NCBI GenBank assembly: GCA_039720395.1
Contig: JBBPBK010000083.1
Coordinates: 62,001 to 126,000, forward strand
DNA from: Liquidambar formosana
Taxonomy: Eukaryota > Streptophyta > Magnoliopsida > Saxifragales > Altingiaceae
DNA: 64,000 bases
Reading direction: 5' to 3'
Shown: positions 8,837-22,239 of the stretch, piece after piece
Layout of the letters: each line of letters begins with the position of its first letter
How positions within the stretch are numbered: the first letter of the stretch is position 1
The notes under the pieces: model-generated
The model's database searches: none
What the model was told of the DNA's origin: nothing
The model's input: only the letters and a program-made list of their open reading frames with translations
Program-made: the position numbers and the translations under genes

Positions 8837-11635
8837 TGCTATTGCTACCCCAAAAAAGGAAGGGAGGGAAAAGGGATTTTCCCTCGAGTTTTTGGGACGA
8901 CCCCAGGTGGTCCATTTCTGGTGCTGGGTGTGTGTTGAGTTCATTTCAAGGGCACCTTGACCGTCCTAGGCATGCAAGCATATCTAGAATTATCAAGGCT
9001 ATGGAGTCGCCACCAATCAGAGGTTTGAGGACATAACTAGGCATCCTATGGTTAATCAGAAGGTGGGGTCATTTGAGATCCCAAAATAAGTCCATTTGAG
9101 GACTTACCATCAATAGGCCTATTTGAGGGTCTACTGGAAAGATTGAATGACTCCTAGTGGTCTGTGAGACTAAAGATAGAGGGTAAGAGGGTTTGGTTAC
9201 GAGTGGGGAAGGTGTGAGGCACCCCACAACCCCCGTTGGGATCCAACGGTTCCCGATTTCAACGATGTTTCTAATTAAAATCCCATTTAGCATTGTTGAC
9301 TTCCTATACGAATGATTTGACATAGAATACCCTTTTGGAGGGTGGTGAATTCTGTCATTTTTGAAAAGAGATCCTTAAAGGCATTGGAATAAAGTTTTTG
9401 TTGATGTTTGAAAAAGTATGCCTTGAGGTTGTGAATAAAAATTATTTGAAAGGACCACAAATTCGCCTTCCTTCTCTTGGGTATCTTAGGTCAAATTGAT
9501 TAACCCTAAAGTATCCCTATCTTGTGGTGGTAAAAACCAATCCTTTATGAAAGGATGGAAATTGAAATGATGTGAGTCCATTTTTAAAAGAATTAATATC
9601 AGGTGCGAACCTCTTTTGGGATTCGGAGAAAGCTCGAAACTTTTGAAGTCGAGAAATGGGTAAAGAAAAAGGATGCTTTTCGAAAGCTATTGAAATGAAG
9701 AGGATGTTCCCTTTTTGAAGGGTAAAGATTGCCTTTTGAAGATAGGGGTTCCTTTTAAAGGAAGAAAATGTATTTGATTGAGGAAAGAACACTTTTGAAG
9801 TGTAAAGAAATCTGGTTTAAATAAAGTGAAAGTGAACCTTCATGATTCTTGATCCATACTAGAAAGGAAATCCTACATGGAATGATGGTTTTGGAAAATT
9901 GATTTGATTAGGATCATATCTGTGAAAAGAGGGCACGCACCTTTTTTAGTGAAAAGAATTTATTCGAGCCACTTTTGGAAGAACTCGTCAATAAAGAAAA
10001 GGGGCGCATGTTAACAGTATGCTTGATGGCAAGAGGTTCTTTTTTAATTAGAAATCTTTATTTGATAAAGATGGTATTGTTGTAAAAAATGATTGGTGGG
10101 AAAAATGTTCCACACAGGTATGAATCTTTCAGCAAAGATTTAAGATGTAAAGAATCACTTTCAATTTTAGAAGACCTTTTGAAAAAGTACTTAGAGCTCT
10201 TGGAGCTTAAAGATGGTTTTGGGAGGAATTTGAATCTAGTCTTGGTGCGCGCTTGAATTAATTGAATAAAAATGCAATCCATTAAATCTTTCAAGGATTG
10301 AGTTCTTACTACGTGACATAGGGACACGCAGGAGTTCCTAGATCTAGGGTAAAGTGATTCATTGGAATTTGGCGGGTCAATTGCTTAAGTCCATTTGATG
10401 GTGATAAGTTATTTTTCTATGGATGAGTTTTTAAGCATTTGATGCTGTAAACTTTTATCCATAGCATGATAGATTATCTCAAGACAATAGTTGAACCTTA
10501 TTCACATGGGAATAGTATCAAAATATCAACATAGCATGAAATTTCAAGATGAACATATGAAAATGTCAAAAGATATATAAACATAATCAACCTTGGCAAG
10601 GTTTGGAATTCATGAATGCGATGTTTATTGCTTTGAAAAGCATAGGTATATGTACATAAAATGAAAAGGGTTAAGTGACCACAAAATAGAAAGTGCTCAA
10701 GTATTGGGGCAAAAGGTCGCAACGACCACAACCTGGAGGGTAGCGAAAAGCCATAGCCTCTAAATAAAGCGGGAAATAAAGCAGTAAATAAAGAAATGTA
10801 CAAGCAAAGGGGCAAAGAGTTGCAACAACCACAACCCGAAGGGTAGCGAAAAGCTATAACCTCTAAATAAAGAAAATGAAAAATGAAAACAATCATTTTG
10901 AATGAATTTTTCGAAGTCCTTGTATTTGTCCATTTATCCAAGCATGGGGATATACAATTAAGTCCAATAAGCTCTGTAGCCAAGGGGATTATTTCATATT
11001 CAAGTTGATTATGATTACCAACAAGGAAACAAGAAAAGGTTAGTATAAACAATATGCATGCATGCATGAACCTAACCTTGCCAAATTTGATTTTGTTTAA
11101 ACATCATCTTAGCCTTTTGATATGCTTAAATTTCCATTTCACACATTACAAATGCAAGCTCACATGCAATAAAAAGGAAATGAAAAATGGGTGCTAACAA
11201 CCTATTGGAGTGGTTTGCAAGCATTGGGCGGTTTAGGGTCTCCCTACCTTTAACCCACCATATAGGACTTGATCCCTTCACGACACGTGTTAGGAGGCCC
11301 ATGTACGTACTCGGGCTAAGGTAGGGAGGGCGACAATCACATATTAAGGCTGCAAGAAATAATGAGCTCAATAGGAAATTAAACTAAACAACTTAAGAAT
11401 GAATTTTAAAAGGGAAGCTCACCTAGTGTAGGTGATTTCACCTTAGCTTTAAACAAGTTGGGCTTGAGTGCTCCTCTCCTAAGTTTGAAAAATCCCCTTT
11501 TGAGATGCTCCTTTGATGGTTCCAAGTGTGCTTCGAAGGTGGTGGAGTAAAATAGGGAAGGAAAGTGTGGTAACAGTGAAGTTACTAGTCAGCAGAAGTG
11601 AAATTGCCACTCATCAGACACGAAATTGACAGTCT
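8837..11635 (-). repeat. Ogre-like LTR, 3' segment
   Basis: This is the PBS-proximal half of the LTR, interrupted at 11635 by the Copia element. On the minus strand it contains GGTGGCGACTCC (8996-9013 region) and GGGGTGCCTCACACCTTCCCC (reverse of 9205-9225), the same blocks as in the LTR at 6155-7595. The open frames in it, up to 189 codons, have no recognisable domains and I do not call them genes. Confidence 0.6.
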
Positions 11636-13294
11636 TGTTGGGAATCGAACAAGAGGGAAAAATACTAAGTGCGGAATATAAAAAATTTTTCCTACGATTC
11701 CACAGCCCATGAATCTAACTATGCATAACACAAAATCAAACCCTAACTACGAAGAGGGTTAGAACACTTACAGGATTTTTGTCTTCTCCATTTTGCTCCA
11801 AGCTTCTACTCCGGACAGCGGTGAATGAGCAGCCCAAGTGTGCTGCCTCCAACGGTATCCACACCTAGCTAGAGCTTCAAGCCTTTTCTTTCTTCTTCCT
11901 TGTTGTTGCTAGAGGTGGAGAAGAGAGAGAGAGAGAAGAGAGCCTCCAAGGGGCTGGACGGCTAGGGTTTATTGTGCAAGCCTCTTATGCCATGTCACAC
12001 ATAAGTGTGACTTATATAGGCAGCCCACTAAAGGGGGCTGGCCATAGGGAAGAAACCCTAATAGGGTTATGTGTAATTACTCTTAATTGCACATTAACCC
12101 CTATTATTTGTATCAAATACAAATAGGCCCATAAAGAACTATTCTTTATTCACTAAAACCCTTTCTCTCATAGACTTTAAAGCCCTTCTTGCATGATCAG
12201 TGTGTGACCCATTGGGTTCACATCATTAAGTAGTAGGAATAGCACAAGGTGTGCACAACGGAACTCTTTCCATTTAGGGTCTAATTGGAACTCCTTCCAA
12301 TTCCCTAATTGATTATAACTCACTTATATCAATTAGGGCTTCTATTAACCATGAGTAACACCTAGCATATGGCTCATGGTGTGGTCCTTAATGAGGTGAA
12401 TAGTCATTTACAAAGAACCCTTCTGTTATAGTTTATAGGTTACAATTGCATCCTTCCTTCAACACAATGTCTCCAATTAAACTAATAGGACATGGAAGTC
12501 TGTCAAGTCCCTAGTTTAATTACTTTATACTCAATCATGAATATCAACTCATTGATGAACTCATGAAACTCTTTTCATATTCATCCTACCATGGCCATGG
12601 ATTTAATGAGTTATATTATGAATGCTATATGAGACATTCTCTCTCTTTTTCCTGAGAGTGATGGATCCCTTGTTGATCACTCACATGCCTTCATATACAT
12701 AGCAGTAGGGCCAATGAACACCTTTGTAGACCCCTGAATAGGATCTGCACTTAGTGTTATCAAACTTCTAAAGCTACATGCATAAGACAACTATGGTGTC
12801 TCAGGTCTAAGGATTACTTGTACCACTATAACAATGAGAAACTGATTGACAGGCAGGAAAAACTCCATTCAGTTTATCTCATATCTTTGGTCACATTCAG
12901 TGTACCTATTCTCGTAATAGGCACCCACTTGTTGGTTGTAGTGTCTCCACACAAATAGCTTGAGACTAGCTATCCTCCTATAGAGTCAACCTAACAAGTG
13001 CTAGTCCTATGGTTCATTATTGTCCATCATAGTGAACCTTCAACTAGGAATGCTTTAGGAGTTTAGTACAGAGATATATCTACAGTCTCAAAATTACAAC
13101 TCTTTGTAATTCCATATTCTCAACTCTAACTCCATGGACATATTATGTAAATATAAATGATGCATATAAACATAATAGAATAAGCCCTTTTATTAAATCA
13201 ATAATAAATGTGACATATATAAATGAAATCAAATGATTGTTCCTAATCCCTAAACAATCATCTCTATGATTGGCTCTAGGGCATAATCCTAACA
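11636..13294 (-). repeat. 3' LTR of Copia copy 1
   Basis: On the minus strand it starts TGTTAGGATTATGCCC and ends GTTCGATTCCCAACA. It is followed by the polypurine tract CAAGTGGGAGAT (13295-13306 on the minus strand), which identifies it as the 3' LTR. Confidence 0.92.
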
Positions 13295-13299
13295 ATCTC

Positions 13300-15070
13300 C
13301 CACTTGCACTAAAGCCAATCGACCATGTATCGCATACCTATCTTCTCAAGATGTTGGTCTTAGACATAACCAATTATGTTTTAAAGGTTTAGTCAGTAGG
13401 TCTACAAAAAAGCTTATGTAGATAATATCTTCTGTAATGTATCTATTACCTCTTCCAATGATTCCTCTAATCACTTGGAATTGTCGCTCTATGTGTTTGG
13501 ACTTTTGATGAGACCATGATTCCTATACTTGAGATATAGACCCATTGTTGTCACAAAACAAGTTATGGGCAACTCAATGGAAGGAACAACTCTAAGTTCT
13601 AAATGAACTTATAGATCCAAACAGTCTCCTAGACAATGCGACAATTAATTCACCCTTAATAATGGAATCCACTGTATCTTTCATACAGTTCTTCCATTAA
13701 GTATTTCACCAACTAAAGTGAATATAAAATATACCCCATATGGATTATATCCAAATCCATATACCCATCTACTATGAGTTTACAATTTCCATATACAATC
13801 CAATATTCCAAATTTGAATTGATTGATAACTATTTGTAACAATTACAACATAATAGATATCAGGTTCAATACATAGTGTAAAATAAGGCTTCTTAACACT
13901 TTAAGAATCTTACTTGTGTTATCCTAGGGCACATGCCCTTGAATAATGAATTCTTATCTGAAGTAAATCAGACCTCCCTTAGAATTCTCCATGTTGAACT
14001 CCTTCAACATTTCAACTATGTTTGATGATTTGGAGATACTTGGCAATCTATATGATCTATCTCTATAGATCTTGTTGGATGCTTCTGACAAATCTTTCAT
14101 GAATTAGTTTTTCTCCAAAAACCAAAACGATTAGGATGTCATTCATATATCATTCATAATGATTAGGATGTCATCTATACTTAGGATAAAGAAAAACGAT
14201 CGCACTCCCACTAACCTTTTATACACTCATGGTCCATCTATACAATGAGAGAAATCAAACAATTTGATTACTTCAACTTTATAGATGTTCTAATTATGAG
14301 AACCTTGTAGTCTATTAATAGACTTCTATAACTTACACACTTTTATGGTTTTTCACCATTTGATATAACATCTTTATATCCTTTTTGACATATCTCATAT
14401 TCAAAATGTGTGTTTATAGATAACAAGATCCAAATGGATTTCAGCATAACTATTATCAAACAAGTTTCTTTATAGACAACTTTTTGCCTATGTTGAAAAT
14501 ATTCTTAAATAGCCAAGCCTTTTAGGTCTCTACCTGTCCATATTGGATTTAATGACTCTTAGTCATTTCTCAAGTTGATATGAAACATCGTCTAGTCATA
14601 ATCAATAGGATTATCTTGGTGATCTTTATCACCAAAGAACAATTCTTTCACATTCTAATAGAGATACAATATCTCTCTTATGTTAAGAAATATCCAATTT
14701 GATCTATGAAAAGATTGTAGTGTAGTTAAGGGTTTTGTCTTAACAGAGACAAGGGTTGGATCTTTGTTCGTTTGTGGCTTCACAGACAATTCTATAAATT
14801 CTATCTACTTTTGCATCTTTCTTGAATGAACTCTTTCTCAAGAAAATCCAGCAAACATCCTAATGGACAACTTTTGTTCATTAGGGTAATAGAAATACTA
14901 TCCCAACCACTTTTGGGATATACCACAATTCAACACTTACTTGACCGTATTTCCAGATTGTCTACATTATGTTTCCAGACATACGTAGCACAAGCCCAAG
15001 CCTTAACTTCTTTAAGTTGGGTTTCTTCCCATATCATATCTGATATAATTGGGACAAAACTGGAGTGAAC
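13300..15070 (-). pseudogene. Decayed Copia pol (integrase end, reverse transcriptase, RNase H) of copy 1
   Basis: The minus-strand translation, broken by many stops and frame changes, matches the end of a Copia polyprotein. Near 13380-13410 it has the terminal DLLTKPLKHN block. Further in are the LGVVPSIELP and NNGS-like RNase H region, the VSGSTIVFL reverse-transcriptase strand, and LEKEFIQER from the integrase C-terminal part. The same remnant is clearer in the inverted copy at 50880-52600. The 80-codon open frame on the opposite strand at 14826-15068 is a shadow. Protease, integrase core and gag are not recognisable. Confidence 0.7.
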
Positions 15071-16355
15071 CCTAAATTATCAATATGTAGCAATTTTAAG
15101 GTATATCCTAGATGGATACATTAGTAAAACTCATCATGGATCAAACCATATCTTAATAGGGTTCAATTCGTTCTCTTAGATTCACCATTGAGCTATGGTA
15201 TTCTAAGATGAGTCTACTGTAATTGAATGCATGCTCTACATGACTATATACATCACAATGTATTAGTCAAATTATAAATGTAACTCTTTCACTTCACCAA
15301 GTAAAAGATGGGTTTGGTCATCTCATAACCAAGTCATAATCGTTACATTTAAATGAGAATCTCTACATCTCTTGTATTCTCGGAATGCGTTGCATTCGCT
15401 CTAATTAGTCATTTAAATTCAGAAATCAAATTTCTAGAATGTCTTAAATGACCTAGTTAAGAAATAAGTTCCCAAAATTAATCTAGCAACTCTTGCTCTA
15501 TTAAAATTTTTAAAGGTAACTTATTATCTACTTAACTTTCTGCTTCGATTTAGATTACACTAGAATCCAAAAACTAAGAAGCAGAACTAACCAACAATTT
15601 AGTTTAGAGCATGAACCAAAACTTCAAAAGTTTGGTTCTTCTAGGAAGACTGATACTTTATCAATTTCCCTTTACAATACCTTATGTTTACTACAAAATA
15701 ATTATATTTCTTTGTCTTTGACTTTTCAAGACTTGCTTTCCTTATGCTTCCATTTTAAATCACATCTAGCTTCTCAAGCTATTCTATGTGATTAATCATT
15801 TTTCAAAAGAATGATTATTAATAAACAACTTTTATTACATCCTAGTCCAGAAGAAGTCCTTTATAAGTACTATACTTTATAGTATTATTTTACTCACTAT
15901 ACAACCTTTGTATGTGATGTAGGACATCAAAGGCACTTGCATTGACTAATTTTGCTTCTGAAGCTCATTAGTCATAAATACTATCATATAGTATGGCAAC
16001 AAGATGCCAATTGCACATAGTGTCTTTTTCTTCTTAGGATGTTTTATGGAGGGCCTTTAATAAAAGGCCTAATAGCATATAAACAATCTTTTGGAATTGA
16101 GAACAATTCTCAATTTCCTAAGTCAATCAAAGAAATCGGGTTTAGTCAAACTATCAATATCCTATATTAGGAAATAGGGGTTTTGAGGTGAGTAATTAGG
16201 TAATCTACATAAACAGAGAATTAGATTTCATTTTTATCCATAATGATTGGGTCTTTAATCATATGGTACCTCCCACTATTTTATCAAATTCCATACACCC
16301 TCTAATGGAATTCGGGAATCTCATTCCTAATGGGGATTGGGGTCCCACTGTGACC

Positions 16356-16666
16356 TAGAAGCCTCACATGTTAGTTTCTTGACTTCTAACCCACAATAAG
16401 AAGACAACTCTTTGTCTATTGCTTCATAAGCAAGTTCCAATCATTTTGCCTCTAGGGAACATACACCTCACATGTTAGTTTCTTGGAATACTTCCCTAGT
16501 TAAGTTAAACCCATCATTCACACAGGTATGTTTCGCCAAATATATACCTCACATGTTAGTTTCTTGGTATATACCAGTTTAGGCACCCCATGATATCTCA
16601 TATGTGATAGTTTCAAGTAATGTCTTTAACATGGGTAGCTCCTACATGTCTGCAGCCAGGTACCCA
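16356..16666 (-). other. Row of five inverted repeats with a shared loop (copy 1)
   Basis: Arms pair as TAGAAG (16356-16361)/CTTCTA (16383-16388), CTAGGGAA (16452)/TTCCCTAG (16492), TATATACC (16541)/GGTATATA (16566), CCCATG (16587)/CATGGG (16630), and TGGGTA (16632)/TACCCA (16661). The first three loops share CCTCACATGTTAGTTTCTTG on the + strand and the fourth has a diverged form. The fifth overlaps the fourth. The same row occurs in the inverted copy at 49281-49591. Confidence 0.75.
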
Positions 16667-17880
16667 CATTAAGGGACGTTAGATGATCCTATAATGATGG
16701 AAGGCAATGAAGAATTCATTCCCTAATGACTTCTCCATTTTCAACTTAATATTAAATAAGAGGGGTTTTAAGGGGTCTCATCAAATTAACATGCATCCTA
16801 TGTATCAAAATTTAAATATATAAATTATGCTATTTATAATCGTACATCTCATGCTATTATAAATCATACATCGCATGCTATTATATATCAACATATATAA
16901 AGTACCATATTTTGATATTAGTCCCTAAGTGAATAGGTAACATATACCAAACTATAGTATTGGAGCTAATACAATTATCTCATAAATTAAAGCTCCCACT
17001 ATGATGATTATGGACTTTGAGAGGATTCAATCCAAGCCAATAGATTGAATCCAAGGTCTAAGGTGGGTGTAGGTGATCGTAAAATAAACCATTCGTAACA
17101 TGCATGCTTTCTTGAAAACCTTCTCTAAGCTTTCAAGTCCTTCAATCTGCTCCCTTGGCTTGATGGTCTCCACCATTGGCTTGTTGGGCTCTATCATGCT
17201 CCTTTGGGTCCACCATGCTCCTTAGTGCGCTCTCGATTACATAACATTTACATAATTTAAAGAAAGGGATACATAAGGGGAATGTGGGGTACATAAGAGA
17301 ATGATAGAGAGAGGGGGAGAGGGAAGGTGGCATGCAAGCCCCAAATAAATTACATCACCTTAATAAAATTACAACTCTTGTAAATAATAACATCCCATTC
17401 ATAAGACGGCCAATCACAATTGGTTTAAAGGGTATAGTCCATAATCATCATCCAAGCACATACATACAATCTCATTGCATAATGTAAAGAAAAACTGTAA
17501 GCATTAAAACATATGGGCATTATGGTAATTCTCTTGAATGATTTACATTAATCTCATTAATGCATCCTAATCTTATTAGGTTTTAACAAAAATATCCAGA
17601 ATTAAATAAAGTCTTAACATTTAAGACATTACAGTTTCAATTAATCAAATTAATTTAAAACATGTAAAGTTTCCTAAAATAACTCTAATATCCAATATTA
17701 GGGTTTCCTTAATTAAACAAAACAATTTCATTTAATTAAGAATTTCCAGATTTTAATTTAATCCCTAATTGTGTTTTAAACCATTTAAAACATTATAAAA
17801 TTAATCAATATTAATTAAATAATTAATATAGGAATTAAATAAAATCATTAAAATGATGAATTAGTGTATTAGGGTTTCCT

Positions 17881-17930
17881 AAAACCCTAAACCCTAAATG
17901 CATAACCCTAAACCCTAAATGCAAGCCCTA
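17881..17930 (-). repeat. Telomere-like TTTAGGG motifs in Copia copy 1
   Basis: Several AAACCCTAAACCCTAAATGC units follow each other on the + strand in the 5' non-coding part of the element, with more single AACCCTAA motifs up to 18250. In plants, short motifs of this type (telobox) also occur in promoters; this is not a telomere array. Confidence 0.6.
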
Positions 17931-19654
17931 ATCATTAAATGCCTTATGATTGGTCATTTAATGTCCAATCATTAAAACCCTAGGTTCATACGGTATTTAA
18001 TAAAAGGGATTAGGGTTTAATTAATGCCAAATAGGGTATTTATTACCCTTAATTAATTACACTAATTAGGGTTATCAAAACCCTAACCCTAGACATCATT
18101 AATGGTATTAATTATGCCCTAACAATTAATAACCATGATTGGTCATTTAATGACCAACCATTAACTCTTAATTAAGGTAATTAATATTCCAATTAGGGTT
18201 CTAATTAATGCCATAATGAAATTAGGGTTTCATCATTAACTCAAAATTAGGGTTTCATCCTTAACTCTATGCAGCCGTCACTACCAGGGGGCTGCCTGAG
18301 CTTGGCTAGGCTGCCATGGCCACCAACGACTGTGGGAGGCCATGGCCAGTCATGGGAGAACATCCTAGGGGTGTGGGACAAGCCTCTGGACACGTGAGAA
18401 GTGGTGGAAGTGGCTGCCATCATCAAGAACAATTAGGGTTTCCAAAACCCATTGCTGGAGCCATTGTTGCAGACCTTGAAGGTCACAATAGCTTCTAAAA
18501 CCTTATCAATTCGACTCCTCCATTAAAACCAGCTTTTGTATCATGTTCCTACATGAAATACTAAGCTAATAGAAGAGGTTTGGATGATCAAATCATCACC
18601 AATTGTTCTAAACAATTAAAACAATAGTAGGCTGCCCAGAATTTGACAGCACACTGTCCATGGTCAGAAATTGATTTAAAACCCAGCAAGATGAATGAAT
18701 TAGGCTACCAAACGAATTTTCCCAGTATCCTACATGTCTTAGGAAACTAATGCAATTGGTTTCATGCAATTTGGAGTTCCCTAACTCAAGTTCTAATCAA
18801 AACTCCATTGATGACTTTTCTGCAGAAAAATTCTGCTATGCTGTTCATGAAAAATTTTCAAACTTTTTGAATCTTTTTCCATCAAAACCTTTTTGAAACT
18901 TAAATAAAATCATATACACATGATATATAATGATCCTACAATGATCTTCCATCATAAATACAGCAGCTTTAATTAGAATTAATTGCAAGAACCTTTGGGT
19001 TCTAAAACCCAGATTCAGCCTCCATGGTGTTCTTCTCCTTCTTCCTTCTGTTCTAGCATCTTAATCCAATTATGATGCATCTAAATGCTTGGGAACCTTT
19101 CCCTACCATGTCTAGAACATAACCCAAGTGGTGGCAACCATTGCCATGCCTTTGATCTCCATCAATAACTCAAAGTTGTGGTTATTGCATCATTCCCGAG
19201 CAAAACTGTCTTTCCAGACAGCCTGTAGTAAAAAATTCATAACTTTCACTACAGAACTCGGATTGACGCACCGTTTGTTGGGTTGGAAAGCTTATTCAAA
19301 GACCTTTCTAACCATATATGGCTCGAAAATTTTGGAGAAGAACTCTAAATTCGGCATGCAAAACAAGATGACGGTTTTTCATGGCAACCATGAAAACTGT
19401 TCATAACAGTTTTATAAAACCCTAGTTTCCTTATTCTTCTTCTCCAAACTCAAACCCTATGCAACCTATTGCATCCATGGCTACACTTAACCATCAATTA
19501 GAAGAGGATTAGAAGAGAATTGACCTAGGGTTCCAAACCCTAGGTTCAGCCATGGAGGAAAACCAATTATGCAGAAAAATTTTCCAGATTTTTGAATCAT
19601 TCAACTATACCATAATTACCAGCCCATATGTATTTTGTATTATGCATAATCATG

Positions 19655-19666
19655 GCTCTGATACCA
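19655..19666 (-). promoter_or_regulatory. Primer-binding site of Copia copy 1 (initiator tRNA-Met)
   Basis: The minus strand reads TGGTATCAGAGC one base after the 5' LTR end. This is the standard plant initiator-tRNA-Met binding site of Copia elements. Confidence 0.9.
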
Positions 19667-19667
19667 C

Positions 19668-21326
19668 TGTTGGGAATCGAACAAGAGGGAAAAATACAAA
19701 GTGCGGAATATAAAAAATTTTTCCTACGATTCCACAGCCCATGAATCTAACTATGCATAACACAAAATCAAACCCTAACTACGAAGAGGGTTAGAACACT
19801 TACAGGATTTTTGTCTTCTCCATTTTGCTCCAAGCTTCTACTCCGGACAGCGGTGAATGAGCAGCCCAAGTGTGCTGCCTCCAACGGTATCCACACCTAG
19901 CTAGAGTTTCAAGCCTTTTCTTTCTTCTTCCTTGTTGTTGCTAGAGGTGGAGAAGAAAGAGAGAGAGAAGAGAGCCTCCAAGGGGCTGGACGGCTAGGGT
20001 TTATTGTGCAAGCCTCTTATGCCATGTCACACATAAGTGTGACTTATATAGGCAGCCCACTAAAGGGGGCTGGCCATAGGGAAGAAACCCTAATAGGGTT
20101 ATGTGTAATTACTCTTAATTGCACATTAACCCCTATTATTTGTATCAAATACAAATAGGCCCATAAAGAACTATTCTTTATTCACTAAAACCCTTTCTCT
20201 CATAGACTTTAAAGCCCTTCTTGCATGATCAGTGTGTGACCCATTGGGTTCACATCATTAAGTAGTAGGAATAGCACAAGGTGTGCACAACGGAACTCTT
20301 TCCATTTAGGGTCTAATTGGAACTCCTTCCAATTCCCTAATTGATTATAACTCACTTATATCAGTTAGGGCTTCTACTAACCATGAGTAACACCTAGCAT
20401 ATGGCTCATGGTGTGGTCCTTAATGAGGTGAATAGTCATTTACAAAGAACCCTTCTGTTATAGTTTATAGGTTACAATTGCATCCTTCCTTCAACACAAT
20501 GTCTCCAATTAAACTAATAGGACATGGAAGTCTGTCAAGTCCCTAGTTTAATTACTTTATACTCAATCATGAATATCAACTCATTGATGAACTCATGAAA
20601 CTCTTTTCATATTCATCCTACCATGGCCATGGATTTAATGAGTTATATTATGAATGCTATATGAGACATTCTCTCTCTTTTTCCTGAGAGTGATGGATCC
20701 CTTGTTGATCACTCACATGCCTTCATATACATAGCAGTAGGGCCAATGAACACCTTTGTAGACCCCTGAATAGGATCTGCACTTAGTGTTATCAAACTTC
20801 TAAAGCTACATGCATAAGACAACTATGGTGTCTCAGGTCTAAGGATTACTTGTACCACTATAACAATGAGAAACTGATTGACAGGCAGGAAAAACTCCAT
20901 TCAGTTTATCTCATATCTTTGGTCACATTCAGTGTACCTATTCTCGTAATAGGCACCCACTTGTTGGTTGTAGTGTCTCCACACAAATAGCTTGAGACTA
21001 GCTATCCTCCTATAGAGTCAACCTAACAAGTGCTAGTCCTATGGTTCATTATTGTCCATCATAGTGAACCTTCAACTAGGAATGCTTTAGGAGTTTAGTA
21101 CAGAGATATATCTACAGTCTCAAAATTACAACTCTTTGTAATTCCATATTCTCAACTCTAACTCCATGGACATATTATGTAAATATAAATGATGCATATA
21201 AACATAATAGAATAAGCCCTTTTATTAAATCAATAATAAATGTGACATACATAAATGAAATCAAATGATTGTTCCTAATCCCTAAACAATCATCTCTATG
21301 ATTGGCTCTAGGGCATAATCCTAACA
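19668..21326 (-). repeat. 5' LTR of Copia copy 1
   Basis: It is 1,659 bp, bordered by the primer-binding site at 19655-19666 and by the target duplication AGTCT at 21327. It is near-identical to the LTR at 11636-13294. Confidence 0.92.
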
Positions 21327-21841
21327 AGTCTTTCCGTAGTCAAACTGCAGCAGAATTTGTATCTCTTTTATGCTATCCAAATGCAACTTGGATGGTTCAA
21401 CCCTTGGATTTTCCTTCAAGAACAGCCCCTAAATTTGTGTGAAAGGGTTTTTGAGAGGATGTGTGGTAGGTTTCTTTTTGTGATGGATGGAATTGGGTTG
21501 GTGTTTAGGATGGTTTTCTTTGGATGGAATGGTTTGTGTATAGGTTGGGAATTCTTGGTGTAAAGATGGGATGGATTAGGGCTTCGTAATTGTATGTGGG
21601 AAAGATGAACTTGGGTTAGGGATTAGAGGATTTGAGGGTTAGCTTGGCTTGGGATGCCTTTAATGGATGAAATGTGGGCTATTTATAGGAAAACATGGAC
21701 TTTTAGGGGTAAAATGGTCATTTGGAAGGGCATTTTGGTTACATGGGACATGGAAGGCATTTGAACTTTGTTTGATGAAGGAATTACCTCATTTGATGAG
21801 GGCAAAGTGGTCAAAAGGTGGCAAAAAGGCAAACTGCCTAT

Positions 21842-21888
21842 CCACGTTGGCATGGCAAGCGTGGCCCACGCTGGCCTGGCCAGCGTGG
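21842..21888. repeat. Two 23-bp palindromes in tandem
   Basis: At 21866-21888 an exact palindrome has 11-bp arms (CCACGCTGGCC / GGCCAGCGTGG) around one T. Directly before it, 21842-21864 is a diverged version of the same palindrome, so the repeat step is 24 bp. Confidence 0.8.
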
Positions 21889-22239
21889 CAGGCAGTCCCA
21901 CCTAGGCAGTTGGATTGCGACCACAGGCTGCAGTAGAACCGAAAGCAAGATCTCTCCATGCTATTTTGGCGAGCATGGGCACACTTATCCAACATTTGTG
22001 ATGATTTCTCATCATCACACATGGGAACTTGTGTTTCTTGGGCAGTGTGCCCTTCTAGAAGGTGTGGGGCCACTGAGGTGGGCCTATGGTGGTGGTTCGC
22101 CCTACTATGGGGCCGTACAATCGCACGATCGTGTTCGATCGACGATCGGGTGAAATCCGACCGTTGATCTTGAATGGGGATTGAAATTTTGGGTCCCTAA
22201 ACTTGGTTTGGGACCAAAGACTGGAGTGTGCACTCTCTA

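Larger units (their letters stand above)
11636..21326 (-). mobile_element. Copia LTR retrotransposon copy 1 (young, non-autonomous)
   Basis: The element is 9,691 bp, minus orientation, with LTRs at 11636-13294 and 19668-21326 (both 1,659 bp) and a perfect 5-bp target duplication AGTCT (11631-11635 and 21327-21331). By eye I find about six base differences between the LTRs, so insertion was recent. Even so, the 6.37-kb interior has no open frame above about 92 codons. Only a decayed pol is recognisable at the LTR-proximal end (about 13300-15070). It must therefore have moved with proteins from another element. A colinear copy lies inverted at 44631-54315. Confidence 0.92.

Noticed and set aside
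10498..11067. 189-codon open frame on the minus strand
   Set aside because: Inside the Ogre-like LTR, with Cys/Phe/Leu-rich content and no domain; a chance frame.
14826..15068. 80-codon open frame conserved in both Copia copies (also 50879-51121)
   Set aside because: It is antisense to the pol remnant, and conservation follows from recent common origin.
18247..18498. Overlapping 60-codon frames on both strands in Copia copy 1 (also 47453-47704)
   Set aside because: They lie in the non-coding interior, have no domain and are of shadow type.
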